A DNA stretch of 64,000 bases from Priestia megaterium NBRC 15308 = ATCC 14581 (GCF_000832985.1 NZ_CP009920.1:1-64000); one strand, 5' to 3'; shown: positions 55,514-63,842, numbered from the stretch's first letter. Notes: generated by a model not told the origin, from the sequence alone. A program made the numbers and translations.

Positions 55514-55901
55514 GTTTTCCTCCCAATTAATTTCTATACCCCTGTATGTATACTATATTCGAAAGAAAGAATCAACACAGAAGCACTCTATCTCATTTCT
55601 CTCTGAAAGAAAAATGGTCTTTTTACACTTTATTATGAAACCACAATAAAGTGACGAAATCAATCATTATTTATTTTGATTTTTCGAAAGATTTAAATAC
55701 TAGTAAACAGATCGTTTTTTCTTATTATAATGAAGAAACGCAGAATTTTTATTTTCATTTCCTCTTTTCTTTCCCGTTAAAACTGAGGTTCGCTTATGAG
55801 TAATACAATACATTAGAACCAATGTTGCACAAACGTTAGAAAAATGATTCTAAAAATGAAGGATGCGAGATAGGATAGTATGAACACGTGAAGGGAGAGA
55901 T
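55514..55901. other. 388-bp intergenic region
   Basis: Holds the promoter/operator described at 55536-55575 and, to the right, the promoter of the 154-residue gene (possible TATAAT at 55726-55731 on the plus strand). No other feature was seen. Confidence 0.5.
55536..55575 (-). promoter_or_regulatory. Promoter with CsoR/CstR-type operator candidate
   Basis: Minus-strand promoter -35 TTGATT (55575-55570), 17-bp spacer, -10 TATACA (55552-55547). The dyad ATACCCCTGTATGTAT (55536-55551) overlaps the -10 and start site, in the form seen for CsoR-family repressors (ATACCCC-type half site). The rhodanese-like gene starts about 23 bp further. CstR regulons include rhodanese genes in other Firmicutes. 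The regulator is not in the window; the link is inferred. Confidence 0.65.
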
Positions 55902-56366
55902 ATGATGTTTGATTTGTACTATGTTGTATTATTTACAGATCAAGGTGAGGTAGCAGGCACCTGCCCCATCTATATAAGTCCCGAAGAAGACGTTGAAAAA
56001 GAACTGTTAAAAAATATCACTTTGCATAAACAAAGGCTGCAGTCAAAAAAAGAAAAAGTGTTTTATTTTGACCAGGATAAAGAGGATATGACAGATTTAT
56101 CAGATCACTATGCGCACATCCTGACATTTGCTAACAACGACAGCCAAATTGCAAAATGGCTGGAAGAAGCACATGAAAAACTGTGCAAAACCGGTGAACT
56201 TTTTGTGGAGAATGGTTATTTTCAGCGTGCTTTTATGCATTACATTAATCAAAAAAGCAATGTTTTAGAGAATTACTCGTACGAAGTTTGTGAAAAATCA
56301 GTAAAGTTCATATATCAAGCAAGAGACTATATTGTAATTGGATCAGAAAAATACGAGTTAACTTAA
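55902..56366 (+). CDS. Soluble protein, unknown
   Basis: 154 residues with a mixed alpha/beta pattern, acidic centre (DQDKEDMTDLSDHYAH) and final YIVIGSEKYELT. GAAGGGAGAG precedes the ATG pair at 55902. Monocistronic. Not recognised. Confidence 0.65.
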   Translation: MMFDLYYVVLFTDQGEVAGTCPIYISPEEDVEKELLKNITLHKQRLQSKKEKVFYFDQDKEDMTDLSDHYAHILTFANNDSQIAKWLEEAHEKLCKTGELFVENGYFQRAFMHYINQKSNVLENYSYEVCEKSVKFIYQARDYIVIGSEKYELT

Positions 56367-56369
56367 TGC

Positions 56370-56409
56370 AAAAAAAGGAAAGCTTCAGTTTCAGAAGCTT
56401 TCCTTTTTT
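56370..56409. terminator. Bidirectional terminator
   Basis: Stem AAAAGGAAAGCTTC/GAAGCTTTCCTTTT between the 154-residue gene and the convergent small gene. Confidence 0.9.
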
Positions 56410-56411
56410 AA

Positions 56412-56564
56412 TCAATCTCCATCAAGATTTGCCCGACAATTATTATGAGATAAAGATGCATTTTGTGCCTGATGCTGCTTTTGCTCCCTCTGCATTGTCA
56501 TATCTGTTTGTTTCGTTCTTACTTTAGCGATGTGTTTAGTTTTATTTCCTTGGTTTAATGTCAT
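56412..56564 (-). CDS. Small hydrophilic protein
   Basis: 50 residues, Gln/Asn/His-rich and without a hydrophobic core; ATG 56564 has AAAGGGG 7 nt upstream. Resembles disordered spore or stress proteins; unknown. Confidence 0.5.
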   Translation of the reverse strand: MTLNQGNKTKHIAKVRTKQTDMTMQREQKQHQAQNASLSHNNCRANLDGD

Positions 56565-56644
56565 GTTCATTCCCCTTTCTGGTGGATATAGTGTATGAGA
56601 ATAACTCACACGCCATAAGAGGAAATGATATGAAAAAGCCCCTC

Positions 56645-56884
56645 TTAAATTGAGTGAGCTTTCTGCCTAAAACTGCTTTTCCTTTTATTGCTGAATCCGC
56701 ATGAAAGAATATTCTCTATTTTAAACGTTCGTTTCTCGTTCCTTAGTAAGCACCAAGCTTTTACGCTCTGAGGATAAATTTTATACACAATAATAAATCG
56801 CTGTGTCAAACATCCTTTATCGTCCATATAAATAATTTCAACAGGTCGTTTTGAAGAGTAGCTTTCTTGAAGTAGCTGTCGCAT
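56645..56884 (-). CDS. Stand-alone WYL-domain protein
   Basis: 79 residues from ATG 56884 (AAAGGAGCG upstream). The sequence VEIIYMDDKGCLTQRFIIVYKI ... VKAWCLLRNEKRTFKIENIL follows the WYL core pattern (Y-x-D, tqR, the K-x-W-C and R-x-x-R-T-F elements). WYL domains normally sit behind a DNA-binding domain and sense ligands or nucleic acids; here the DNA-binding part is missing. Could be a lone regulator fragment or partner protein. Confidence 0.65.
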   Translation of the reverse strand: MRQLLQESYSSKRPVEIIYMDDKGCLTQRFIIVYKIYPQSVKAWCLLRNEKRTFKIENILSCGFSNKRKSSFRQKAHSI

Positions 56885-57071
56885 AGAATTCGCTCCTTTA
56901 ATTTTTAGTTTACCGAACATATGTTCTTTTTTCAAGTGTTTTAAACTGAATAATTCTTTAGCTTTTACAGCTTAAAACGGGGAAAAGCATAGGGAAAATA
57001 ATAAAAATCATACAAATATTAGGTAATTGTGATATGGTAAAAGGGATTACTTAAGTTGGGAGAGGTGCATG

Positions 57072-57500
57072 ATGGAAAGTAACATACTTAAATGGATCCC
57101 CGTTCCTTACTTTCAATTAAATCAAGAAGGTGAAATCCTTCATTTTTCTAGTCAAGCACATTCTTATTTTTCTTCAGTCTCCAGTCTGTGGAGCATTATT
57201 CATAAAGACGACCGGAAACAAGCAATGTGGATGCTGTCACAGCACTCCTCATCTAACCCCATCATCAGGCATTTGCGTTTAAGAACGACCGATGATACAT
57301 TTGTGAATTTTAAATGCACGATTCATTGGAAAAATGGTGTAGGGCATTTAGTATGTACCGAAAAGAAGAATGTCAAGGATCCGTTAGATGTTGTATTATC
57401 TGCTCAATCCTATTTAGAAAACTCGGACAAACGATTAAAAGAGTCGGACAAGGTGTTAAATACTTCAGCAGATTTATTATTTAACCGATTAAAACGCTAA
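57072..57500 (+). CDS. PAS-domain protein
   Basis: 142 residues. PAS-like core PVPYFQLNQEGEILHFSSQAHSYF followed by the IIHKDDRKQAMWML element and a LRTTDDTFVNFKCTIHW strand set, then a helical tail rich in Asp/Lys with no output domain. ATG 57072 lies 4-5 nt after AGAGGTG (ATG 57069 is too close). Likely a small sensor or regulatory partner. Confidence 0.75.
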   Translation: MESNILKWIPVPYFQLNQEGEILHFSSQAHSYFSSVSSLWSIIHKDDRKQAMWMLSQHSSSNPIIRHLRLRTTDDTFVNFKCTIHWKNGVGHLVCTEKKNVKDPLDVVLSAQSYLENSDKRLKESDKVLNTSADLLFNRLKR

Positions 57501-57555
57501 TTAAGTAAACAAAGTCTAAGCTATATTTCATTATTTCTATCATTTTTAAAATCAT

Positions 57556-57587
57556 TAAAAGGCTACCTACAGGGGTGGCTTTTTGTT
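57556..57587 (+). terminator. Intrinsic terminator of the PAS gene
   Basis: Stem AAAAGGCTACC with GGGTGGCTTTT (one G-U/AC step) and T-rich tail. Confidence 0.75.
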
Positions 57588-57706
57588 TTGTTCTGCCTGT
57601 AAAGTCATTCTCTTTTCGCCCGCACCATTTAGTACAGAGTACATACACTAATAGGCATACTTTCTATATTTATGTTTTGCTCAGAAAAAAATTCCGAATA
57701 CTCAAT

Positions 57707-57768
57707 AAATGTTTGAACATTTTTTAAAATTGACATATATTATAAACAAACAATCATTTGAATGTTTG
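57707..57768 (+). promoter_or_regulatory. cadC promoter with two operator dyads
   Basis: -35 TTGAAC (57713-57718), 17 bp, -10 TATATT (57736-57741). A perfect 16-bp dyad AAATGTT-TG-AACATTT (57707-57722) covers the -35. A second, 22-bp near-perfect dyad (57747-57768, half sites CAAACA...TGTTTG) covers the start site. Placement fits CadC-type repression. Binding is inferred. Confidence 0.65.
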
Positions 57769-57784
57769 AATGAAGGAGGAAATC

Positions 57785-58144
57785 ATGCCAAAAGACCGCT
57801 GTGATATTTATTGTTTTAATGAAGAAAAAGTAAATCGTATTAAGCCTGCTATCGATGCCGAAGCTGTTCAAGGTGTTTCTGCCCTGTTCAAAGCGTTAGG
57901 AGATGAAACGAGGCTTAAAATTGTCTTGGCTCTGTATAAAGGCGAGGAATTATGTGTATGTGACGTAGCCAATATAGTAGGCTCTACGGTTGCTACTGCT
58001 TCTCACCATTTAAGACTGCTGCGTAATATAGGAATTGCCAATTATCGCAAAGAAGGAAAGTTAGCTTTTTATTCTTTAAGGGATGCACATATTAAACAAG
58101 TAATTGATATCATGTTTGCTAAAAAAGAAGACGTAACCATTTAA
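57785..58144 (+). CDS. cadC: CadC-type metal-sensing ArsR repressor
   Basis: 119 residues. Cys6, Cys10 (DRCDIYC) and Cys57, Cys59 (ELCVCD) match the four metal-binding cysteines of pI258 CadC (7, 11, 58, 60). HTH region VATASHHLRLLRNIG is intact. The second (alpha5) zinc site keeps Asp and His of LRDAHIK but its other two ligands are replaced (K and D instead of H and E), so it may be incomplete. Start MPKDRC has GAAGGAGG 5-6 nt upstream. Releases DNA on Cd/Pb/Zn binding. cadA follows. Confidence 0.95.
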   Translation: MPKDRCDIYCFNEEKVNRIKPAIDAEAVQGVSALFKALGDETRLKIVLALYKGEELCVCDVANIVGSTVATASHHLRLLRNIGIANYRKEGKLAFYSLRDAHIKQVIDIMFAKKEDVTI

Positions 58145-58175
58145 GTTTTTCTTACCGTATAGGGAGTGGGACACA

Positions 58176-60737
58176 ATGAAACACGAAGATAAAAAAAGTC
58201 ATCAGCATACCGGAAGCTGCTGCAGCGGATCTTCTTCAGCAGAAATTGAAAGCAAGACCTGCTGCTCCTCTTCTTCAGAAGCCGCATCTACTGAAGAGCC
58301 TTCTTCCTGTGGCACAAAGAGTCATGAACACAGTCATAGCTGTTGTTCAGATGCGATTGCGTTAACGACCGATAAAAGCCAGCATTCTTGCTGCAGTGAT
58401 CACGATATAGTACCAGGCGACAGTGACATAGAAGAAACGGCTGAATACCGCGTATATGGAATGGATTGCCCTTCCTGCGCCGCGACGATTGAAAAAAGTT
58501 TAAAAACATTAAACGATATTCAACACGTAACTCTCAACTATAATACAGGAAAGCTCCAGGTAGCGGCGACAAGTGAGTCAGCTCTGTCACTCATTCCAAG
58601 CTCAGTAGAAAAACTAGGGTTTAACATTGAGGCTATCCAATCAAATAAAAAAATGAAAACGTATTTGATTGAAGGAATGGACTGCGCGGCTTGTGCGAAC
58701 ACGATTGTGAATCATTTAAAAACAGTTCCTGCTGTCAAAGATGTACGCGTTAACTTTTCAACGGGAAAAGCACAAATTGAGCACGATAACGAAGCCGATG
58801 ACATTATTAAAGAAGTATCTAAAGCTGGGTATACCGCTACTTTAGTAACTAGCAGCAGGCAGTCTGCTGAGTCGCGGCACCATAAAGGGCAAAATGGACC
58901 GATTGTTTTTTCGGGTATTTTCATCGCATTAGGTTTTATCGGTTCTCATACAGGAATTGCTTCTTATATGATAACTGTACTCTACGCTATTGCCATGATT
59001 GTCAGCGGATATAAGCCGGCTAAAAGTGCTTATTACGGAATTAAAAGCCGTTCTTTAGACATGAATGTTTTAATGACCGTTGCAGCACTTGGAGCAGCTG
59101 TTATTGGTGAATGGCTTGAAGGTGCTACGGTCGTTTGGCTATTTGCTTTAGGTGTTGCTCTGCAAACAAGGTCGATTGAACAAACAAGAAACTCGATACG
59201 AGGTTTGATGGACTTAGCTCCTTCTGAAGCATGGGTGAAAGAAAACGGCCAGCTGATTAAAAAAGCAGCGGGAGATATTTCAATCGGCACTACGATTGTC
59301 GTAAAGCCAGGAGACCGAATTCCGCTAGATGGTGAAATTATAAACGGCGAATCCAGTATTAACCAAGCTCCTATTACAGGTGAATCTATTCCAGTTGATA
59401 AAGTAATCGGTGATGCTGTTTATGCAGGCACCATTAACGAAAGCGGATCGTTAGAAATTAAGGTAACAAAGCTAGTGGAAGATACGACGATTTCTAAAAT
59501 TATTCATTTAGTGGAAGAAGCACAGGAGAAAAAAGCGCCTACTCAAGCATTTGTTGATAAATTTGCAACCATTTACACGCCTATCGTCTTTATTTTAGCT
59601 TTATTCATTATGGTCATCCCTCCCCTGTTTGATGGTGCATGGAGTGAGTGGTTTTACAAGGGGCTTGAATTATTAGTTGTGGCTTGTCCATGTGCGCTAG
59701 TCATTTCTACTCCCGTCGCCATTGTATCTGCGATTGGAAATGCGGCGAAAAATGGCGTGCTCATTAAAGGCGGGACGTTTTTAGAAAAAGCTGGTGCAAT
59801 CAATGCGATTGCTTTTGATAAAACAGGAACGCTAACAGAAGGCAAACCAGCCGTTTCAGAGGTTGTTTCCCTTGCTGCTGAAGAAAATCAGCTTTTAGCG
59901 ATAACAAAAACGCTTGAAGACTATTCGAATCACCCCATTGCCCGTGCTATCGTGGATTATGCAGAGGAGAAAAAAGTCGGTTCTTTACAAGGATCAAATT
60001 TTAAAATCCTTACAGGAAAAGGCGTGCAGGCAACAATTCAAGAAACGGTTTATTACGCAGGTAATGCAAAATTATTCTCAGATTTAGAAATACCTCTATC
60101 CCACTGCTGGTCTCATATTGAAAAGCTTCAAAACGAAGGTAAAACAATTATTATTGTCGGAACAGCTAAAAGTGTTCTAGGTATTATTAGCGTAGCTGAT
60201 ACCATCAGACATACAACCGTATCTGCTTTAGAAAGCCTCAAACAAAACGGTATGCAGCAAATTGTGATGTTAACCGGTGATAACGAAGGAACAGCTAAAA
60301 TGATTGCTTCTCAGTCTCGGATAGACCGCTATTTCGCCGATTTGATGCCTGAAGACAAAGTGAAAGCCATACAGCAGCTTCAAGATGAAGGCTATCAAAC
60401 GGCTATGGTTGGAGATGGGATTAATGATGCCCCTGCTCTAGCTACTGCTGATCTTGGCATTGCAATGGGCGGTGCTGGTACTGACACGGCCATGGAAACA
60501 GCTGATATTGTTCTCATGGCAGACAATTTAGAAAAGCTTCCTCATACGATGAAGCTAAGCCGTAAAGCGTTAGCTGTTATCAAACAAAACATTTGGTTTT
60601 CTATTATTGTTAAAGTCATTGCCTTAGCTTTTATCTTTCCAGGGTGGCTTACTCTGTGGATTGCCGTCTTAAGCGATACAGGAGCAGCGCTACTTGTTAT
60701 TTTAAACAGTCTTCGCTTACTCAAAATGAAAAATTAA
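58176..60737 (+). CDS. cadA: Cd/Zn-exporting P1B-type ATPase
   Basis: 853 residues, longer than usual for CadA (about 700-800). An N-terminal Cys/His-rich head (about 1-80) carries four CC pairs (15-16, 29-30, 56-57, 72-73) and His clusters. It is followed by two HMA metal-binding domains (MDCPSC, Cys98/Cys101; MDCAAC, Cys170/Cys173), then TGES (401-404), the CPC motif (504-506), DKTGT (Asp548 is phosphorylated), HP (586-587) and GDGIND. Eight membrane helices; the last helix has the SDTGAALL acid typical of Cd/Zn pumps. Exports Cd, Zn and maybe Pb. Confidence 0.95.
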   Translation: MKHEDKKSHQHTGSCCSGSSSAEIESKTCCSSSSEAASTEEPSSCGTKSHEHSHSCCSDAIALTTDKSQHSCCSDHDIVPGDSDIEETAEYRVYGMDCPSCAATIEKSLKTLNDIQHVTLNYNTGKLQVAATSESALSLIPSSVEKLGFNIEAIQSNKKMKTYLIEGMDCAACANTIVNHLKTVPAVKDVRVNFSTGKAQIEHDNEADDIIKEVSKAGYTATLVTSSRQSAESRHHKGQNGPIVFSGIFIALGFIGSHTGIASYMITVLYAIAMIVSGYKPAKSAYYGIKSRSLDMNVLMTVAALGAAVIGEWLEGATVVWLFALGVALQTRSIEQTRNSIRGLMDLAPSEAWVKENGQLIKKAAGDISIGTTIVVKPGDRIPLDGEIINGESSINQAPITGESIPVDKVIGDAVYAGTINESGSLEIKVTKLVEDTTISKIIHLVEEAQEKKAPTQAFVDKFATIYTPIVFILALFIMVIPPLFDGAWSEWFYKGLELLVVACPCALVISTPVAIVSAIGNAAKNGVLIKGGTFLEKAGAINAIAFDKTGTLTEGKPAVSEVVSLAAEENQLLAITKTLEDYSNHPIARAIVDYAEEKKVGSLQGSNFKILTGKGVQATIQETVYYAGNAKLFSDLEIPLSHCWSHIEKLQNEGKTIIIVGTAKSVLGIISVADTIRHTTVSALESLKQNGMQQIVMLTGDNEGTAKMIASQSRIDRYFADLMPEDKVKAIQQLQDEGYQTAMVGDGINDAPALATADLGIAMGGAGTDTAMETADIVLMADNLEKLPHTMKLSRKALAVIKQNIWFSIIVKVIALAFIFPGWLTLWIAVLSDTGAALLVILNSLRLLKMKN

Positions 60738-60795
60738 ATGTAATCCATAAGCTTTCCAGCAGGCGTTGGAAAGCTTATTCTCTAGGAGGGTTTAC

Positions 60796-61416
60796 GTGAA
60801 TAACCGCTGGAATCAATTTATTTATAAATGTTGGGCTCCTTTTTACGATGCGTTTTTTAATAACGGGATGTTTTATCGAGCCAGAAAAAAAGTCTTTCAA
60901 GACGTCCACTTTTCATCTGAACAGCGCATTTTATTTGTAGGTGTTGGAACGGGTGCAGATTTAGCTTTTATTCCTCATGAAGTAAATGTAACAGCCATCG
61001 ACTATTCCAGTGAAATGCTTCAAAAAGCAAAAGATAAATACAAAAATCCATCTATAACCTTTCACCAAATGGACGCTCAGCGGCTAACATTCGACTCTTT
61101 TTCGTTTGATGTAGTTGTAGCAAGCTTAATTCTTAGCGTAGTACCTGATGCGGAGCAAGCTTTAAAAGAAATGACAAGAGTAGTAAAGCCTAAGGGAACT
61201 ATCCTGATTTTTGATAAATTTGAAACTAAAAAGAAATCAGCGGCTTTTCCTAAAAAAATATTCCGCCCTTTCGTAAAATTACTAGGAACGGATATTGGAC
61301 TCTCTTTTGAATATGTGTTTGAAGCAAGCCGGGATCAGCTTATCTTGAAGGAGAATTCAAGCGTCATGTTGAAAGGTATGTATCGGAAAATTATTTTGCA
61401 GAAAGTTGATGAATGA
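60796..61416 (+). CDS. SAM-dependent methyltransferase in the cad island
   Basis: 206 residues. Class I Rossmann fold: ILFVGVGTGADL (motif I, SAM), VTAIDYSSEML (motif II), VVVASLILSVVPD and RVVKPKGTILIFDKF. Start GTG 60796 follows TAGGAGGG. It begins 59 bp after cadA and probably shares its operon. Relatives methylate phospholipids or small molecules; the role in metal handling is not shown. Confidence 0.85.
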   Translation: MNNRWNQFIYKCWAPFYDAFFNNGMFYRARKKVFQDVHFSSEQRILFVGVGTGADLAFIPHEVNVTAIDYSSEMLQKAKDKYKNPSITFHQMDAQRLTFDSFSFDVVVASLILSVVPDAEQALKEMTRVVKPKGTILIFDKFETKKKSAAFPKKIFRPFVKLLGTDIGLSFEYVFEASRDQLILKENSSVMLKGMYRKIILQKVDE

Positions 61417-61500
61417 CTTCAAAGACGAATGATGCCTTTTTCACATGATGGATGTACATATTATTGTCTAGCTTTAATTGAAGAAAGGATGAACATTTTG

Positions 61501-62007
61501 ATGATAAAATCAAAGGTCATAACAGTTGTCCTTGCAGCAAGCATGGTCTCCGGCTGCGAAAACGAAAGTAAAGAAAGTTCAGGCAACAAACGTACAGAAG
61601 CAACACAACATGAAGAACATCAGCAGCACACATTAGGTGATAAACGAGAAGAAACAAAAAATAGTGAAACTCTTCCCTCTTTTCTAAGTGACAAGCCCGA
61701 AGACATGCAGCTTATTTATGCAGCCGCTGCTAAGCATCAAACCTTACTAGAAAACATTCCTTGCTACTGCGGATGTGGAGAAGAAGCTAATCATCAAAAC
61801 AACTACGACTGTTTTATCTTTGAAAACAAAGAAAACGGCGCAGTGACATGGGATGATCACGGAACAAAATGCGGCGTCTGTTTAGAAATAGCCGCTCAAG
61901 CTGTAGTAGACTACAGCAAAGGCAAAAGCATTGAAGACATTCGTCAAGAAATCGATGATAAATATAAGGAAGGCTATGCCACACCTACGCCTACGCCAGA
62001 AGTATGA
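61501..62007 (+). CDS. PCYCGC-motif lipoprotein
   Basis: 168 residues. Lipoprotein signal with lipobox VSGC (Cys19), a His-rich, charged linker (QHEEHQQH), then the PCYCGC motif (87-92), Cys104, and CGVC (124-127). The seven mature cysteines and nearby His suit metal binding on the outer face of the membrane. GAAAGGA lies upstream; TTG 61498 and ATG 61489 are other possible starts. In line with the cad cluster. The PCYCGC family is known by motif only; metal capture is inference. Confidence 0.85.
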   Translation: MIKSKVITVVLAASMVSGCENESKESSGNKRTEATQHEEHQQHTLGDKREETKNSETLPSFLSDKPEDMQLIYAAAAKHQTLLENIPCYCGCGEEANHQNNYDCFIFENKENGAVTWDDHGTKCGVCLEIAAQAVVDYSKGKSIEDIRQEIDDKYKEGYATPTPTPEV

Positions 62008-62028
62008 TGCTTCAGTATAAAAATCAGT

Positions 62029-62064
62029 AAAAGACTTTGATTTCTTTATTCAAAGTCTTTTTTG
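62029..62064 (+). terminator. Intrinsic terminator of the cad island
   Basis: Stem AAAAGACTTTGA/TCAAAGTCTTTT and T-run, 21 bp after the PCYCGC gene stop. Confidence 0.9.
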
Positions 62065-62225
62065 TCATTTTATTATTAGTTGATAAAACCTTATTTGACC
62101 TCACCTTTTTAAGTCCTTCTAAAACGCCATAATATAAAAATAACACATTTGGACGTTTATTTACTGAACCCTCAGGGAATATGCTTTCTAACACCCAAAT
62201 ATAACCATGAGAGGAGAAAAAAACT

Positions 62226-62543
62226 ATGAGTAATTCTGTAGAAACAAATCATTCAGCAAAAGTTGAAGGAGCAATTAATTCTATGAGCGAGGAGAAAAAA
62301 GAGGATATTCTCTCTAGCTTCGAAGGATTTAAAAGTTATCTAGGGAACAAGGTCTCAAAAGGTGAAAAGTTAGGGATGAACGAAGAACAGCTGGCTAAAA
62401 CCGCTCAGAAAGTAGCTGATTACCTTGCTAAGCATGAAGAGCCGCGCAATCGAGAGGAAAACCTGCTTCACGAACTGTGGAAGGTTGGAGACAAAGAACA
62501 GCAGCATCATCTTGCCCATATGCTTGTAAGATTGGTTCAATAA
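62226..62543 (+). CDS. DUF3243-like protein
   Basis: 105 residues, acidic, helical. Pattern ILSSFEGFKSYLGNKVSKGEKLGMNEEQLAKTAQKVADYLAKHEEPRN ... LLHELWKVG fits the DUF3243 family of Bacillus (YmfJ-like), from memory. GAGAGGAG precedes the ATG. Monocistronic. Function unknown. Confidence 0.8.
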   Translation: MSNSVETNHSAKVEGAINSMSEEKKEDILSSFEGFKSYLGNKVSKGEKLGMNEEQLAKTAQKVADYLAKHEEPRNREENLLHELWKVGDKEQQHHLAHMLVRLVQ

Positions 62544-62544
62544 A

Positions 62545-62581
62545 TAAAAAAGATGACACGCTGCCGTGTCATCTTTTTTAT
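62545..62581. terminator. Bidirectional terminator
   Basis: Stem AAAAAGATGACACG/CGTGTCATCTTTTT between DUF3243 and the convergent amidase gene. Confidence 0.95.
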
Positions 62582-62590
62582 TTACAGATA

Positions 62591-63436
62591 TTAAACAGCT
62601 GGAATGATAATTTGCTGGCCAATTTGTAATTTTGCAGGATCTACGCCGGGGTTTGCATCCTGCAGCTGCTGAACGGTCATGCTATATTTTTTCGCAATGC
62701 TATAGAACGTATCTCCTGCTTGTACAGTATACGTAGTGACAGGAAGAACAATTTGCTGACCAATTTGCAGTTTTGCAGGATCTACGCCAGGGTTTGCATC
62801 TTGCAGCTGCTGAACGGTGATATTATACTTCTTTGCAATGCTATAAAATGTGTCTCCAGATTGAATGGTATAGAATGTAACTTGATTAGAAGGTAAGTTT
62901 AAATACTTAGCAATTCCACGCGCGTGCGCTTCTCCCACTTCCCGAAGAAACGTAGCGTTTTTTAATTTTTCAGCGTCGGCTGTCGTATCGATAAACAAGT
63001 TTTCTGTTAAAACAGCTGGCATATTTGTTTCACGCAGTACAGCGTAATTAGCCGTTTTTAAACCGCGATCTGCAATCGTTCCAAATTTCCGCATGATTGT
63101 TAAAATTTCCGTGTGCAGCTCTTTTTGTAAAAGAGAAGATTGACTTCCCTCTTGTGATGGATACCGATACGTTTCAAATCCAGTACCGCTGCCAGCATTA
63201 ATGTGCATAGAAACAAAAATATCCGCTCCCCATGCATTAGCCCGGTTCGCTCGATCTGATAATGAAACAAACACATCGGTTGAACGAGTTACTTGCACAT
63301 CTACGGAATAGTTATGTTCTAAATACGCCCGCGCGTGTAGTACAAGCTGCAGCGTAATATCTTTCTCACGCAAATTATTTCCTAAAGCGCCTGAATCTGT
63401 ACCGCCGTGTCCTGCATCTAGCCATACTTTTTTCAT
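62591..63436 (-). CDS. N-acetylmuramoyl-L-alanine amidase with two LysM domains
   Basis: 281 residues. N-terminal amidase_3 domain (1-180) with zinc ligands His10 (DAGHGG), Glu24, His78 (SMHIN) and catalytic Glu145 (TEN). C-terminal LysM domains at about 187-233 and 235-281, almost identical to each other, bind peptidoglycan. No signal peptide, so it is either released by lysis, as in sporulation mother-cell autolysins or phage endolysins, or exported by another route. Start at 63436 follows GAAAGG; the ORF start at 63454 has none. Confidence 0.93.
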   Translation of the reverse strand: MKKVWLDAGHGGTDSGALGNNLREKDITLQLVLHARAYLEHNYSVDVQVTRSTDVFVSLSDRANRANAWGADIFVSMHINAGSGTGFETYRYPSQEGSQSSLLQKELHTEILTIMRKFGTIADRGLKTANYAVLRETNMPAVLTENLFIDTTADAEKLKNATFLREVGEAHARGIAKYLNLPSNQVTFYTIQSGDTFYSIAKKYNITVQQLQDANPGVDPAKLQIGQQIVLPVTTYTVQAGDTFYSIAKKYSMTVQQLQDANPGVDPAKLQIGQQIIIPAV

Positions 63437-63654
63437 GTGAACCTTTCCTTTCAATCATAATATGAAAGAACTTGTGATTAACACCGGCTTTGCCTGATGT
63501 TTTATCTCTCATTCTATATATATATGTGATTGGACAAGAAGGGTTCGTCCCCTTAAAACATTCAAAAAAATTCACACAAGAAAGCAGGATTTTGCTAGGT
63601 ATTCTCCGCTGTTTTAAAGCACAAAATAAAGACGGATAAATGAGCTAGCGTGAA

Positions 63655-63842
63655 TCTCGTTACTCCGCTGTTGATTTCTGTGCAAGACTTCGCTTTCCGC
63701 GGGAGTCTTCGCCTTGCCCTCCAATCACCAGCTAGAAGCAACTGCATACATGAAACTTACTTTTACCATAGACATAAAAAAATCCGAGCGAATTGGATTT
63801 ATCGTTCGGATCTCCCTTTAACTAACGTCCACGCCTTTTAAT
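63655..63842 (-). repeat. Dispersed 3'-end repeat, copy C, with extra hairpin
   Basis: Base 63721 onward matches copy A over about 50 bp (CCAATCACCAGCTAGAAGCA); the hairpin part (CCGAGCG/CGTTCGGAT) and GGAGATCCGAACG are shared with copies A and B. It is about 36 bp behind the LysE-type gene in the same orientation. Upstream lies a stem AAGACT...AGTCTT (63684-63709) with GCTTTCCGCGGG, a motif I recall from Bacillus repeat elements. Confidence 0.75.

Noticed and set aside
62600-62870. Direct repeats seen as CRISPR-like
   Set aside because: They are the coding repeats of two LysM domains, with no spacer array.
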